This document shows, piece after piece, positions 51,981-60,544 of a DNA stretch of 64,000 nucleotides (positions within the stretch are counted from its first letter, which is position 1; each line of letters starts with the position of its first letter). Source of the DNA: Ruminococcus sp. AM36-2AA. Its GTDB lineage: Bacteria; Bacillota; Clostridia; Lachnospirales; Lachnospiraceae. A model generated the notes under the pieces. That model was not told the origin of the DNA, made no database searches, and was given only the letters and a program-made list of their open reading frames with translations. The DNA lies in contig NZ_QTYB01000001.1 of assembly GCF_003461955.1 (NCBI RefSeq), positions 240,332 to 304,331 on the forward strand, written 5' to 3'. Made by a program: the position numbers and the translations under genes.

Positions 51981-53183
51981 ATGACTGCAAGACCAAGAAG
52001 AGAAAAAGGAACCGGATCGTGGGACACTGTAACAAAAAATGGAATCACATACTATCGATATAGAAAGAAATATGATGGGATGACTTCTCGCAAAGAATTT
52101 GTTGCTCGGACGAAGGCTGATGTAAAACATAAGATCAAAGAATATGAATCTAAGACGATGCATATAACAAATAGAGATTATCTCAAAATGACTCTTGGAG
52201 AATGCGTCGATATTGTACTTGAATCGCTTGAATCTACCTTTAAGACCAATAATTACGCCACATTACAGTCTACAAATAGATGCTATATAAAAACAAATAA
52301 AATAGCTGATGTACAGATGGGTTCTGTAGATCCAGTGCTCATACAGAATTACTATACAGAACTGTCAAAGAAATATTCCGAAAGCACTGTAAAGAAGACT
52401 AGGACATTATTTAATACTGTTTTTGACTATTTAGTATCTATTAATATAATGACCGCTAATCCTGCTAAAGGTATTAAGATGCCACATAAAACAAATTATG
52501 CAGTACAGAAAAAAGAACATTCGTTCTTGTCATTAGAACAAGCTGAAAAATTTAAAGAAGCTGCATTAATGAAAGCAGACGAGACTATAGCAGGTGTTAA
52601 GACAGGTGATTATATTTATGGAAGAAACGCAAGATTTTGTCTGATTGTATTATATACCGGAATGAGAATTGGAGAAGCTTATGCACTAACGTGGGACGAT
52701 GTGAATTTTAAACGCAATGTTATCCGGATCAACAAATCTATGGAACGTATAAAGATTAATGGAAAATATCAATGGATTACAGATACGCCTAAAAAGCCAG
52801 CTTCTATTCGAGTTATTCCGATGTCAAACATTGCAAAGGAACAATTATTATATTTAAAGATGATCTCTCCTGGTAACGCCGCAAAAGGAACAGACACTAT
52901 CTTTGTGACTGATAGCAACATTCCTCCATCACAATCTTCTCTTACTAGAACGTTAAAAGCTATATTGACAAGAGCCGAAATCAATCCTAATGGATTTGGG
53001 TTGCATGATCTGCGACATTCGTTTGGTTCTATGCTATTGGAAAAAGGTTGGGAAACAAATCATCCTGTAGATATAAAAGTCATATCCGAATTACTTGGTC
53101 ATGATGATGTGTCTACAACTTATAACACATATTTGCACATCATAAATAGTCATAAATCAGAGGTTGTGAATCTCTTAATATAA
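51981..53183 (+). CDS. Tyrosine site-specific integrase
   Basis: 400 residues. An N-terminal arm-binding (AP2-like) domain (about 10-60, GSWDTVTKNGITYYRYRKKY) precedes a SAM-like core-binding domain (about 65-170) and the catalytic domain. Catalytic residues: Arg229 (TGMRIGEA), His342/Arg345 (LHDLRHSFGS), His374 (LLGHDDVSTT) and the Tyr nucleophile near 384 (YNTYLH). Typical of ICE/prophage integrases of Firmicutes. GGATGGAGGAATACTC precedes the ATG. It drives integration and excision of the element that starts beside tRNA-Arg. Confidence 0.97.
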   Translation: MTARPRREKGTGSWDTVTKNGITYYRYRKKYDGMTSRKEFVARTKADVKHKIKEYESKTMHITNRDYLKMTLGECVDIVLESLESTFKTNNYATLQSTNRCYIKTNKIADVQMGSVDPVLIQNYYTELSKKYSESTVKKTRTLFNTVFDYLVSINIMTANPAKGIKMPHKTNYAVQKKEHSFLSLEQAEKFKEAALMKADETIAGVKTGDYIYGRNARFCLIVLYTGMRIGEAYALTWDDVNFKRNVIRINKSMERIKINGKYQWITDTPKKPASIRVIPMSNIAKEQLLYLKMISPGNAAKGTDTIFVTDSNIPPSQSSLTRTLKAILTRAEINPNGFGLHDLRHSFGSMLLEKGWETNHPVDIKVISELLGHDDVSTTYNTYLHIINSHKSEVVNLLI

Positions 53184-53228
53184 CAAATTAGGGAGCTATA
53201 TCATTACGATATAACTCCCATTTTTTAC

Positions 53229-53456
53229 TTATAAAAATATTGTTTTACGCATATTGTCAGATAACCATTTTAGGTATTTGTTTTTTGGAATTCGATATGT
53301 ATTGCCTATCTTAATTTTAGGGAAATTACTTAAATGTATTAATTGGTATGTTTTATTACGCCCAATTTTTAAATGCTTCATGATATCTTCTGGAGTGATA
53401 AATTCATCATTAAATTTATTATTATTTACTTCACCTTCCATGGCTCCAACCCCCAT
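53229..53456 (-). CDS. Helix-turn-helix excisionase-like protein
   Basis: 75 residues. The core FITPEDIMKHLKIGRNKTYQ, IKIGNTYRIPKNKYLKWL is the MerR/Xis-type winged-helix domain common in element excisionases. Its position convergent to the integrase supports a role as recombination directionality factor. It overlaps the HPr-like gene by 31 bp. The start at 53456 has AGGAATTCG upstream; a later Met at 53441 is possible. Confidence 0.78.
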   Translation of the reverse strand: MGVGAMEGEVNNNKFNDEFITPEDIMKHLKIGRNKTYQLIHLSNFPKIKIGNTYRIPKNKYLKWLSDNMRKTIFL

Positions 53457-53668
53457 TCGAATTCCTGCTGCCGCTGTGGATCATCACTATTCAAGATAAA
53501 ATCTACTTCGCAAGGTAATCCCATAGACAGAACTCCGAGAATAGATTTTGCATCAATAATATATCTGCCATGTACGCAATCAACATCACAATCTCTGAAT
53601 CCATTCATGATATTAACAATGGCATTTGCCGCAGATGAATTTTCAATTCTTACTTTTATAGTTTTCAT
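53426..53668 (-). CDS. HPr-like domain protein lacking the phosphorylatable histidine
   Basis: 80 residues: MKTIKVRIENSSAANAIVNI, MNGFRDCDVDCVHGRYIIDA, KSILGVLSMGLPCEVDFILN. The DAKSILGVLSMGL block and overall length match HPr, the sugar phosphotransferase carrier. The HARPA site that carries His15 reads SSAAN, so it cannot be phosphorylated in the usual way. It may be a decoy or regulator binding HPr partners such as CcpA or HPr kinase. That role is inference. Confidence 0.7.
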   Translation of the reverse strand: MKTIKVRIENSSAANAIVNIMNGFRDCDVDCVHGRYIIDAKSILGVLSMGLPCEVDFILNSDDPQRQQEFEWGLEPWKVK

Positions 53669-54004
53669 ATATATATCAACTCCTATTAATTATTTCAGAT
53701 TAAGATGTTATTATGTGTTATAGAATAATACTTCTATCCGTGTATTATTCTATAGTGTGTTACGGAAACTTTGAATTTATTTACTATCTCATTTCAAAGT
53801 TGGCCTCTTATTCTAAAAAAAACACACTTGTACTACTTATACTATACTGAAGAAATAAGAGGCTTAGATCTAAAAATTTTAGTTGCATTTTCTATCACAC
53901 ATAGTTATAATACAGGCGTACATTGTGTTCTGTGGAACAATATGCACGCCTTTGTACTTTGAAAATTAAATAATAAGCAATAATTTTGCAGAAAGGAGGA
54001 CACT
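53669..54004. other. Intergenic region with hairpins between element modules
   Basis: AACTTTGAA (53767-53775)/TTCAAAGTT (53793-53801) and AGGCGT/ACGCCT (53914-53951) form hairpins; the latter is followed by TTTGTACTTT and may be a terminator. A short open frame at 53771-53962 lacks a ribosome-binding site and is not supported. Confidence 0.5.
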
Positions 54005-54157
54005 ATGGATGGATATAGTTTCATAATTTGTATTTTAATCATTGCGGCACTTTTTGTTATCGCAGTGCTTATTATCAGAAAACAAGACATTAAAGAGATC
54101 GACGTAAATAAATCTGATAACCAATACAAATTTCATTGTTCATTCTTTGAAAAATAG
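54005..54157 (+). CDS. Small membrane protein, 50 aa
   Basis: GCAGAAAGGAGGACACT sits ideally before ATG at 54005. The peptide starts MDGYSFIICILIIAALFVIA, one long hydrophobic helix, then a charged tail RKQDIKEIDVNKSDNQYKFH. It is on the opposite strand to its neighbours. Single-helix phage proteins of this kind can be superinfection-exclusion, holin-like or toxin peptides; nothing here decides among these. Confidence 0.65.
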   Translation: MDGYSFIICILIIAALFVIAVLIIRKQDIKEIDVNKSDNQYKFHCSFFEK

Positions 54158-54210
54158 TGTGCTACTTCTTGGTAAATTATGCTTTATTCATTTAGTTTTC
54201 TCCTTTATCT

Positions 54211-54247
54211 CAAACGCCAGACTCTGCTACAACAGGATCTGGCGTTT
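54211..54247. terminator. Hairpin between small membrane protein and dUTPase genes
   Basis: AAACGCCAGA (54212-54221) pairs exactly with TCTGGCGTTT (54238-54247), between converging genes. Confidence 0.7.
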
Positions 54248-54256
54248 GTACCATGT

Positions 54257-54781
54257 TTATTTATCGGTACTACCGAATCCACCATTTCTTACTGCATCTG
54301 CATTGTCATCCAGAGTAATTCCATACGGAAGGAAAATACCCTGAGCGAAACCCTTTCCGGCAACAATATCCACAGGTTTATCTCCTCTATTTACAAGCTT
54401 AATAAAGATATGTCCTTCATTATCACTATAGAAATAATCTTCATCAATCACAGGAATGGTATTACATATTCCTAACTGATATTTAAAACCAAGTCCGCTT
54501 CTAGGAAATACCATAAGCACATATCCATCTACCATCTGGCAACGAATTCCTGTAGGAATATTAAGTGTCTGACCAGGATGAAGTGTGTAATTAAATGGTG
54601 CATAAAAATCATATCCGGCACTACCTGCAGTTGCTCTTTTAGGAAGTTTAATATTTGAATAAATTTCTTTAAATCTTTCTTCTGATGAAGTAAAAGCATT
54701 AAATGTATGCATCCAGTCTTTCTTAAACTGCTCATAAGATACTTTTTTAAATCTTGCTACTTTCTTTGATCCTTCAATCAT
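54257..54781 (-). CDS. dUTPase-family nucleotidohydrolase
   Basis: 174 residues. The N-terminal 55 residues form a basic extension (MIEGSKKVARFKKVSYEQFK). The trimeric dUTPase core follows with motif I AGSAGYDFYAPF, motif III PRSGLGFKYQ and the C-terminal motif V NGGFGSTDK. It would convert dUTP to dUMP, keeping uracil out of phage DNA. Some phage dUTPases also act as regulators of island mobilisation. The N-terminal extension is unusual. Confidence 0.9.
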   Translation of the reverse strand: MIEGSKKVARFKKVSYEQFKKDWMHTFNAFTSSEERFKEIYSNIKLPKRATAGSAGYDFYAPFNYTLHPGQTLNIPTGIRCQMVDGYVLMVFPRSGLGFKYQLGICNTIPVIDEDYFYSDNEGHIFIKLVNRGDKPVDIVAGKGFAQGIFLPYGITLDDNADAVRNGGFGSTDK

Positions 54782-54804
54782 TTTTTATCCTCGACTTTCT
54801 CCGC

Positions 54805-54954
54805 TTATTTTAATTTTTTCATATCCGCCTCAAGCAACCTTATAACGTAATCTTTCATTGTTATGCCACGTAATGCAGCAAGCATCTTGATCTGTCTATG
54901 AAGATCTGCATCAACTTCGATGGACATTCTTACTGTCTTATCATTTTCAGTCAT
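54805..54954 (-). CDS. Ribbon-helix-helix protein, 49 aa
   Basis: It begins MTENDKTVRMSIEVDADLHR and continues QIKMLAALRGITMKDYVIRL, the Arc/CopG/MetJ-like RHH pattern with a beta strand (TVRMSIEV) and two helices. Overlaps the upstream gene by 8 bp. A DNA-binding regulator or antitoxin half is likely; no toxin-like partner is next to it. Confidence 0.75.
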   Translation of the reverse strand: MTENDKTVRMSIEVDADLHRQIKMLAALRGITMKDYVIRLLEADMKKLK

Positions 54955-55678
54955 GATTTTCTTTCTCCTTATCTTTCCTCCACTTTTCTAGTTCTTTATC
55001 AAGATACTTTATATATTTATCCCAAGTGCCAGAATAATGAATAAAATCCTTGCCTTTTAGCATAGACTTACGCATTTCTACTTTTACATCTTTTGACCTA
55101 TATTGCTTGCTCTTAGAGAGTATATTTTTAATAAACCGTCTCGTAATCTGTGGAACGATCAAGATATCCTCTTGAGCAATATCCTTTATCAAATCTGTAT
55201 ACGCTGCTAAATCATCGGCAGGTATCATGTAATCAGACTTAGGAAGGTTCTTAGTTGAAAACGGTGATATGCCTGCCCCGCTTGTCTGTGGTTTAAGATA
55301 TTCCGCTATCAGCTCTATATTCTTTGAATGAAATCTGAATTCTACTTCTTCATCATTCTCCATAATATATCTAATGGTTCCTTCTTTTAATAAAGCATCA
55401 TAAAGTGGTTTATAATTTATACCTATAGTTGTAATATCAAAATTGCATAATCTCTGTCCTAACGCTTTAAGAATGTTGTGCCCCCGGCCAATCGAAGGAA
55501 TATACGCTACCAGAACGCCATGTCCATAATGATATATCTGGCAGCCTAAAGCACATTTAATATAAACATCATCAGAATCAATTAATCCATTCCAATCTCT
55601 AGGGAAATCATTGGTATTCTGATCGATATGTGCTTTTAATCTGTATATTCCTTTATATCTCATAAGATAATTTGCCAA
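54947..55678 (-). CDS. Phage-like hypothetical protein, 243 aa
   Basis: It begins MANYLMRYKGIYRLKAHIDQ; conserved-looking parts include NTNDFPRDWNGLIDSDDVYI and VAYIPSIGRGHNILKALGQR. The C-terminus is Lys/Glu-rich. No membrane segment. I do not recognise a function. It lies in the leftward cluster directly after nadE. Confidence 0.7.
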   Translation of the reverse strand: MANYLMRYKGIYRLKAHIDQNTNDFPRDWNGLIDSDDVYIKCALGCQIYHYGHGVLVAYIPSIGRGHNILKALGQRLCNFDITTIGINYKPLYDALLKEGTIRYIMENDEEVEFRFHSKNIELIAEYLKPQTSGAGISPFSTKNLPKSDYMIPADDLAAYTDLIKDIAQEDILIVPQITRRFIKNILSKSKQYRSKDVKVEMRKSMLKGKDFIHYSGTWDKYIKYLDKELEKWRKDKEKENHD

Positions 55679-55692
55679 CTACTTATGATCTC

Positions 55693-56466
55693 CTATACAT
55701 ACTGCATATCAGCGTAAGCATCGTCATAATATCCATCTACAAGATATTTTGGCATTAATCTTGATTTAAACAGGTTCTTTTCATGAAGCTGTTTAATCTT
55801 TTTAGCAATTTCTGGATCATCACATTTCCCAGTATAAATATATTTATCTAATACAGCATATGGGAAACCAAGATTATCTTCGTCTGTTTTACCACACAGT
55901 CCATCAATCGGAATTTTCTCAATAAATTCCTCTGGCAATCCAAGCACATATCCAATTGCTTTTACTTCTGTGACAAGCATATATCCAATAGGACTGAAAT
56001 CTCCTGCAGAGTCGCCATATCTGGTTTCATATCCGACAAATGACTCTGAATAATTGCAGGTATTTGCTACTCTGCCATTCATAGACTGTGATACAGCGTA
56101 TAATGTTGACATTCTAATACGAGCCGGGAGATTCATTCTTGTCTGATCACTGATTTCAATACCAGAAGTCTCAAGTCTGGACAATACACTTTTTACCGTA
56201 TCTCCAATATTTACTTCATATCTTTTAATATCAAGATAATCACAAACCTTTCTAGCCACATCAATATCAGACTGAATTCCCTGCGGCATAAGTACGCCAA
56301 TAACTCTATCCTTACCAAGAGCTTCTACGCATAACGCTGCTACAATAGTAGAGTCTTTTCCACCGGAAATTCCTACGATTGCATTGCAATCTGGCCCATT
56401 CTTTTCAAAAAAGTTTCTAATCCATGTTACGCATCTATCCTTATGTTTCTTTGCATCAAAAGCCAT
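55693..56466 (-). CDS. nadE: NAD+ synthetase, ammonia-type
   Basis: 257 residues. ATP-pyrophosphatase P-loop VGISGGKDSTIVAAL (SGGKDS at 34-39), GYETRYGDSAGDFSPIGYML and PIDGLCGKTDEDNLGFPYAV are NadE signatures. It lacks the glutaminase domain, so it uses free ammonia to turn nicotinate adenine dinucleotide into NAD+. Within the element it joins a NAMPT-like and a PRPP-synthetase-like gene, so the element makes or restores NAD by more than one route. Confidence 0.95.
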   Translation of the reverse strand: MAFDAKKHKDRCVTWIRNFFEKNGPDCNAIVGISGGKDSTIVAALCVEALGKDRVIGVLMPQGIQSDIDVARKVCDYLDIKRYEVNIGDTVKSVLSRLETSGIEISDQTRMNLPARIRMSTLYAVSQSMNGRVANTCNYSESFVGYETRYGDSAGDFSPIGYMLVTEVKAIGYVLGLPEEFIEKIPIDGLCGKTDEDNLGFPYAVLDKYIYTGKCDDPEIAKKIKQLHEKNLFKSRLMPKYLVDGYYDDAYADMQYV

Positions 56467-56827
56467 AATTCTGTCCTCCTATAGATACAATTCGTGATTT
56501 GCTTGTACCATCATCATATTCTCTAGTGACTAATGTACCCTGTATCATTTCTCCAACTCTTCCATGATATTTACGATACACAGATTCGCTGTTAAATGAG
56601 TAATCAACTCCATCATATTCAACTGTAATTTCATATTCAGCAGGTTTGTTTTTCATGATCGGTCTACCGTCCGAATAACCTGCTACTCTTATTGTTCCTG
56701 GATCATAATATTCATTAACAATTTTAACCTTTACTGGTTCTGTAGTTTCCTTAATACATTTTGTACATCCTGTTAATGTAGACAACCCAATCAATAAACT
56801 TGCTGCAACAATTCCTATCTTACGCAT
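56456..56827 (-). CDS. Lipoprotein, unknown function
   Basis: 123 residues with signal MRKIGIVAASLLIGLSTLTG and lipobox LTGC, then a beta-rich domain (VKVKIVNEYYDPGTIRVAGY, YEITVEYDGVDYSFNSESVY). It overlaps nadE by 11 bp. A surface-exposed phage lipoprotein could block superinfection, by analogy with known phage lipoproteins; no direct evidence. Confidence 0.75.
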   Translation of the reverse strand: MRKIGIVAASLLIGLSTLTGCTKCIKETTEPVKVKIVNEYYDPGTIRVAGYSDGRPIMKNKPAEYEITVEYDGVDYSFNSESVYRKYHGRVGEMIQGTLVTREYDDGTSKSRIVSIGGQNYGF

Positions 56828-57022
56828 TTAAATATCCTCACAAACTACTTCAATTGATTCAAATCCTTCATTGTCAATAAACGCATCTGAAATCTGATCC
56901 ATAACCATTTTTTCCACAATGTTTTTGTCCGTCAACGTTGCTGCTAATTCTGGATCATCTGAGAAATCATACTCTACTGTAACTGTAATAATTCTTTTTG
57001 TAGATAAATCCATTATTTCCAC
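56828..57022 (-). CDS. Hypothetical protein, 64 aa
   Basis: Small acidic protein MEIMDLSTKRIITVTVEYDF with predicted beta strands and two acidic helical stretches. Directly follows the 182-aa gene (10-bp overlap) and precedes the lipoprotein gene. Not recognised. Confidence 0.6.
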   Translation of the reverse strand: MEIMDLSTKRIITVTVEYDFSDDPELAATLTDKNIVEKMVMDQISDAFIDNEGFESIEVVCEDI

Positions 57023-57561
57023 TGCCTCCTTCTTTTACTTTGATCTTTCCAACATTTTGACTTCTTTCTATAATTATCAAACGCCCAAGGAGCAATGATC
57101 CTTTTCGGTTCATTAAGATAAATACCATATTCATTTGCAGCTTCTTTTATTTCATCTGGAACAATACTTCTTCTTCGTTCTTGAACATTACTTACATGTC
57201 TTCTTATCTGATAAGCATAATGACTATAATGACGCATTTTATGCTTTCTATACGCTTTTGTTAAGTCATCAAAAGATCTAATATTTCCAGAATCATCAAC
57301 TATTAAAAATCTTCTTCTACAATCTATATATTTCTTATTAAAACATCTATTATCGTATTCAAATGAATTGTGAAACTTTACAGATCGTATAAAAAATATA
57401 TTATATAACTTTACATAATTGCGAAAATATGTATATAAATCTTTCGCCCCACTTACATAACCAAGATACTCCCATGGAAGCCATTTATAAGTAGTCATTT
57501 CATTCCATAAATCAAAACTAATAATTTTTATGTGCTGTATATAAATATGGTATTTTCTCAT
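57013..57561 (-). CDS. Hypothetical basic protein, 182 aa
   Basis: Rich in Lys, Arg, Tyr and His (MRKYHIYIQHIKIISFDLWN, AYRKHKMRHYSHYAYQIRRH, AFDNYRKKSKCWKDQSKRRR). It has a basic C-terminal tail and may bind nucleic acid. No family recognised. Part of the leftward element operon. Confidence 0.6.
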   Translation of the reverse strand: MRKYHIYIQHIKIISFDLWNEMTTYKWLPWEYLGYVSGAKDLYTYFRNYVKLYNIFFIRSVKFHNSFEYDNRCFNKKYIDCRRRFLIVDDSGNIRSFDDLTKAYRKHKMRHYSHYAYQIRRHVSNVQERRRSIVPDEIKEAANEYGIYLNEPKRIIAPWAFDNYRKKSKCWKDQSKRRRQWK

Positions 57562-57563
57562 AC

Positions 57564-57800
57564 TTATTTCCTCTTGTTATTAAGTCTAATATGCTTTTTA
57601 AGCTCATTGATTCTTAAAGCTTGTAATAAAATAATGATCCAAGCCAAACAACAATCTATGAATATGGTTCTATTTGGTGCAACACGTATAAAATAACATG
57701 CTGTATTCATTATAATAGAAATTGTGCCAACTATATAAAATAGCCAATCTGTCCAATCTCCATATTTGCGGAAAAATTTACGAATCTTATTATGTTTCAT
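57564..57800 (-). CDS. Small two-helix membrane protein, 78 aa
   Basis: From MKHNKIRKFFRKYGDWTDWL; the ATG overlaps the stop of the macro-domain gene (ATGA) with GGAGGT upstream, which sets the start. Helices LFYIVGTISIIMNTACYFIR and TIFIDCCLAWIIILLQALRI. Basic ends. Unknown function. Confidence 0.65.
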   Translation of the reverse strand: MKHNKIRKFFRKYGDWTDWLFYIVGTISIIMNTACYFIRVAPNRTIFIDCCLAWIIILLQALRINELKKHIRLNNKRK

Positions 57801-58303
57801 CACTCTTCGTACCTCCATAGTTCTACATTATAATCTTCGAGTTCTCTCTTAATGATCGGATATATATCATTCTCCCAATCTGCTCCGCCTCTGCCGCAGC
57901 CAATCTTATATGGAAGTGCTACTGTCGTATTACGAAGCTCGTCACATTCTTCAACCCATGCAGGCCAATTAGCTTTGAATCTTCTTAAACATTCTACAAA
58001 GGCACCCAAATCTGTGTATTGTTTGCCATCATAACCATATTTATCCTGAGCGAACATTGATACTACACATTGAGATTCGCCATGATTTGTCCACCAATAA
58101 TAATCATTCAAACCAAGCAGCGAAAATCCGGCTTTTGTAACATTGTCATACATTAAATAATAATGCTGGAACAATCCATCTTCATATTGTCTTAATGTCT
58201 TCGCGACGCCAGAACCCATTACTCCCTGACAATTAACTTGATGTAAAATAAAATCAGTTTTGGCATCCAAAATATTACCATTAATGATTTTTATATTGCT
58301 CAA
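57800..58303 (-). CDS. Macro-domain protein (ADP-ribose-binding/hydrolysing)
   Basis: 167 residues, a single macro domain: IKIINGNILDAKTDFILHQV, NCQGVMGSGVAKTLRQ (binding loop) and LPYKIGCGRGGADWENDIYP (second loop). Such domains bind ADP-ribose and can remove it from proteins or DNA. In a phage element with NAD-remaking enzymes it could supply or recycle ADP-ribose or reverse defence ADP-ribosylation. Overlaps the nucleotidyltransferase gene by 23 bp. Confidence 0.9.
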   Translation of the reverse strand: MSNIKIINGNILDAKTDFILHQVNCQGVMGSGVAKTLRQYEDGLFQHYYLMYDNVTKAGFSLLGLNDYYWWTNHGESQCVVSMFAQDKYGYDGKQYTDLGAFVECLRRFKANWPAWVEECDELRNTTVALPYKIGCGRGGADWENDIYPIIKRELEDYNVELWRYEE

Positions 58304-59072
58304 AAGTAAATCCTCCCATTACACACCATTTATTCACGAACATCGTGTACCATTCAACCCATTCCTTATTCACAGTATCTGGAAGATCGGTGTTCTCTTT
58401 GTCATATTTAAATCTTTCTTCTAACTGGTTAATTAAATCATAATAAATAGATATAATTTTACCATTGTCAGTTAAGAATTGTCCGTTGCGAATATCCATA
58501 AGAAGCGAATGCTCATCTTCACGATATGTCACAATTTTTTTATTTTCCAGTACATCAAAGGCCATATAATACAACCGGATTGGATGAACCATATACTTCG
58601 CAAGTTTATCCTTGTCAATAAATACCTTTTCAAGATCGAGCATTTTTTTGCTCTTTTCAATATATCCGCCAAATGAATACGCCGCTTTTCTACAGAGAAT
58701 CTCATCTGCATTATTTTTTAAAATATCAAAAAATATATGTTTATATAAATAATGCTCCGGTTTTAATCCAAGAATTTCAATGACTGCAGGATTATTGCTA
58801 CAAAGCAGTTTAATCATTTTCTTAAATGTATATATAGTCGTGTCAGTTTCATGGCTGACTACTTGCTCAATATCCTGTTCTAATAAAATTTCTCTCTCAG
58901 TATTACGAGTAATGCCCCTTATATCCAGATCGCTACTAGCTGCATTAGTACCATAAGCATAGCTACCTCCTATGGCGAGAACCATAATATTCTCGCCAAG
59001 ATGAGGGTTTATACGAAGAAATTCATATCTTTTATCAGTTTTAAGAGTTTGTTTAATTTCATTTAAAGTCAT
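58281..59072 (-). CDS. Predicted nucleotidyltransferase (Pol-beta superfamily, COG3541-like)
   Basis: 263 residues. The active-site signature VLAIGGSYAYGTNAASSDLD (GGS...SDLDIRG) supplies the metal-binding Asp pair. NPAVIEILGLKPEHYLYKHI and AYSFGGYIEKSKKMLDLEKV are typical of phage-encoded members of this group. Substrate unknown; it could adenylylate RNA, protein or nucleotides. Linked by 1-bp overlap to the NAMPT-like gene, so it belongs to the same translational unit. Confidence 0.85.
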   Translation of the reverse strand: MTLNEIKQTLKTDKRYEFLRINPHLGENIMVLAIGGSYAYGTNAASSDLDIRGITRNTEREILLEQDIEQVVSHETDTTIYTFKKMIKLLCSNNPAVIEILGLKPEHYLYKHIFFDILKNNADEILCRKAAYSFGGYIEKSKKMLDLEKVFIDKDKLAKYMVHPIRLYYMAFDVLENKKIVTYREDEHSLLMDIRNGQFLTDNGKIISIYYDLINQLEERFKYDKENTDLPDTVNKEWVEWYTMFVNKWCVMGGFTFEQYKNH

Positions 59073-60544
59073 TATATTTCTCCATTCAATCTGTTACGGA
59101 TTTCCTCAAATGTATCCCTATGAATAATTCTGCCATCCTTAAATACAGTTTTAAGTTCGCTATTCTGTCTAATCCCTTCAAGTCCATCAATGCAATAAAG
59201 ATCGTTATCATAGTAATCTCTCTGTACTACACAGCAGCCTTTATGAGATTTCTTAAGCTTGCTAGTATCTGTTTTAGGATCTTTGTAGATCATAATTGGT
59301 TTACCATTTACTTCGCCATATGTAGCCTTCATAGCAATTCCAAAAGTGTCTCTGGTTACAACAACCATACGACCATCATCTTCGACAATAGCCGAGAAAC
59401 AAAATGCACCTACGCCAAATACAATATTGTTCGCTGCAAAGCCTAAATCTCGTAATTTATTCCAAATCTCATTTACATGATTGAGCGAACATCCGTCTCC
59501 ATAAATAATACCAATATGAGGGTCGAGTACTTTATAACCTTTGTTATTTACTGTTCCTCCAAATGTATTCCAAAGTTTTTTAATTGTTTTTACAGCTATT
59601 TCTACCATGTCACCTGAATCCGGTCTGACAAGTAATTTCCCGTTATGATTCATGATTTCTTCTTTACAAGCCGGGAGAATATTATCAATCATATTCCAAT
59701 AATCATATGTATCAGATACCATACTAAAAGATGAATTCGGATATAACTCTGTAAGAAGTCTTTTGACAAATGTAATCTCGTCACCGTCAACTGCAAAATT
59801 TGAAGCCATAACTGAATGTTCTGTACTTACAGCCCCAATACCAAGACCCGTATTTTTACAATCAGCCTGATAATAAGTATCAATGTAATCAATCGCCGGA
59901 ATTGTGCTTGTCTTATTAAAGGAAAGTAACCAGGCGGCAGAACATCTCTGAGCTTCGTCCATACAAGACATACCTCTCATACCAAAATCAGAAGCCGCCA
60001 TTGCTGGATCTGCATCGTCTGTAGTTATTTTGTACCAATAATCTGCCATTTCTCTGTACATGTGACCGATTGTAGCATGGCAACATGGTTTCCAAAGTTC
60101 AACCTGCAGGATACATTCGATCCACTGTACAACCCATGCAAAATCTGGATGTGTATTACTGATCTCAATACATGGCACTGTCATTGGTACAAGTGTTCCT
60201 TCCGGGAGTGCTCTAATATGTAATGGAAGATACCCAAGACGATGCAATTTAATGATCGGATCCAAATCATAATCTTTTGATGTAAGCTGAATATTCATAG
60301 TAGAAATATATGTACTAGCTACTAAAGATTCCGGAAGCTTAAAAAACCAAGTATTAAAATACTCAATCAAATACTCCTGAACAAATGCCTGGAGTCCAAA
60401 GAACACCATTTCCTTCTGATTTTTAAGCATTGATCTTCTCGGGGTCCAATAAGATACTAATTTAGTAAGCCCCGGAGGAAGCATTTTATTATGTACCTGT
60501 TTATATGTATCTGAAAGTAGAATTGCTAGTGTTTTTGTATTCAT
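59072..60544 (-). CDS. Nicotinamide phosphoribosyltransferase-like enzyme (NAMPT/NadV; Namat candidate)
   Basis: 490 residues, NAMPT length. DFGMRGMSCMDEAQRCSAAW (about 186-205), the catalytic His243 in STEHSVMAS, and SDTYDYW and RPDSGDMVE (PRPP-binding) are present. NAMPT makes NMN from nicotinamide and PRPP. In phage NARP1 the homologous enzyme (Namat) instead joins nicotinamide to ADP-ribose pyrophosphate, giving NAD+ directly. The PRPP-synthetase-like partner (60985-61797) is two genes upstream. Choice between NAMPT and Namat activity cannot be made from motifs alone. Confidence 0.92.
   Translation of the reverse strand: MNTKTLAILLSDTYKQVHNKMLPPGLTKLVSYWTPRRSMLKNQKEMVFFGLQAFVQEYLIEYFNTWFFKLPESLVASTYISTMNIQLTSKDYDLDPIIKLHRLGYLPLHIRALPEGTLVPMTVPCIEISNTHPDFAWVVQWIECILQVELWKPCCHATIGHMYREMADYWYKITTDDADPAMAASDFGMRGMSCMDEAQRCSAAWLLSFNKTSTIPAIDYIDTYYQADCKNTGLGIGAVSTEHSVMASNFAVDGDEITFVKRLLTELYPNSSFSMVSDTYDYWNMIDNILPACKEEIMNHNGKLLVRPDSGDMVEIAVKTIKKLWNTFGGTVNNKGYKVLDPHIGIIYGDGCSLNHVNEIWNKLRDLGFAANNIVFGVGAFCFSAIVEDDGRMVVVTRDTFGIAMKATYGEVNGKPIMIYKDPKTDTSKLKKSHKGCCVVQRDYYDNDLYCIDGLEGIRQNSELKTVFKDGRIIHRDTFEEIRNRLNGEI

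Noticed and set aside
53771..53962. 63-codon open frame in the element
   Set aside because: No ribosome-binding site and it runs through two hairpins.
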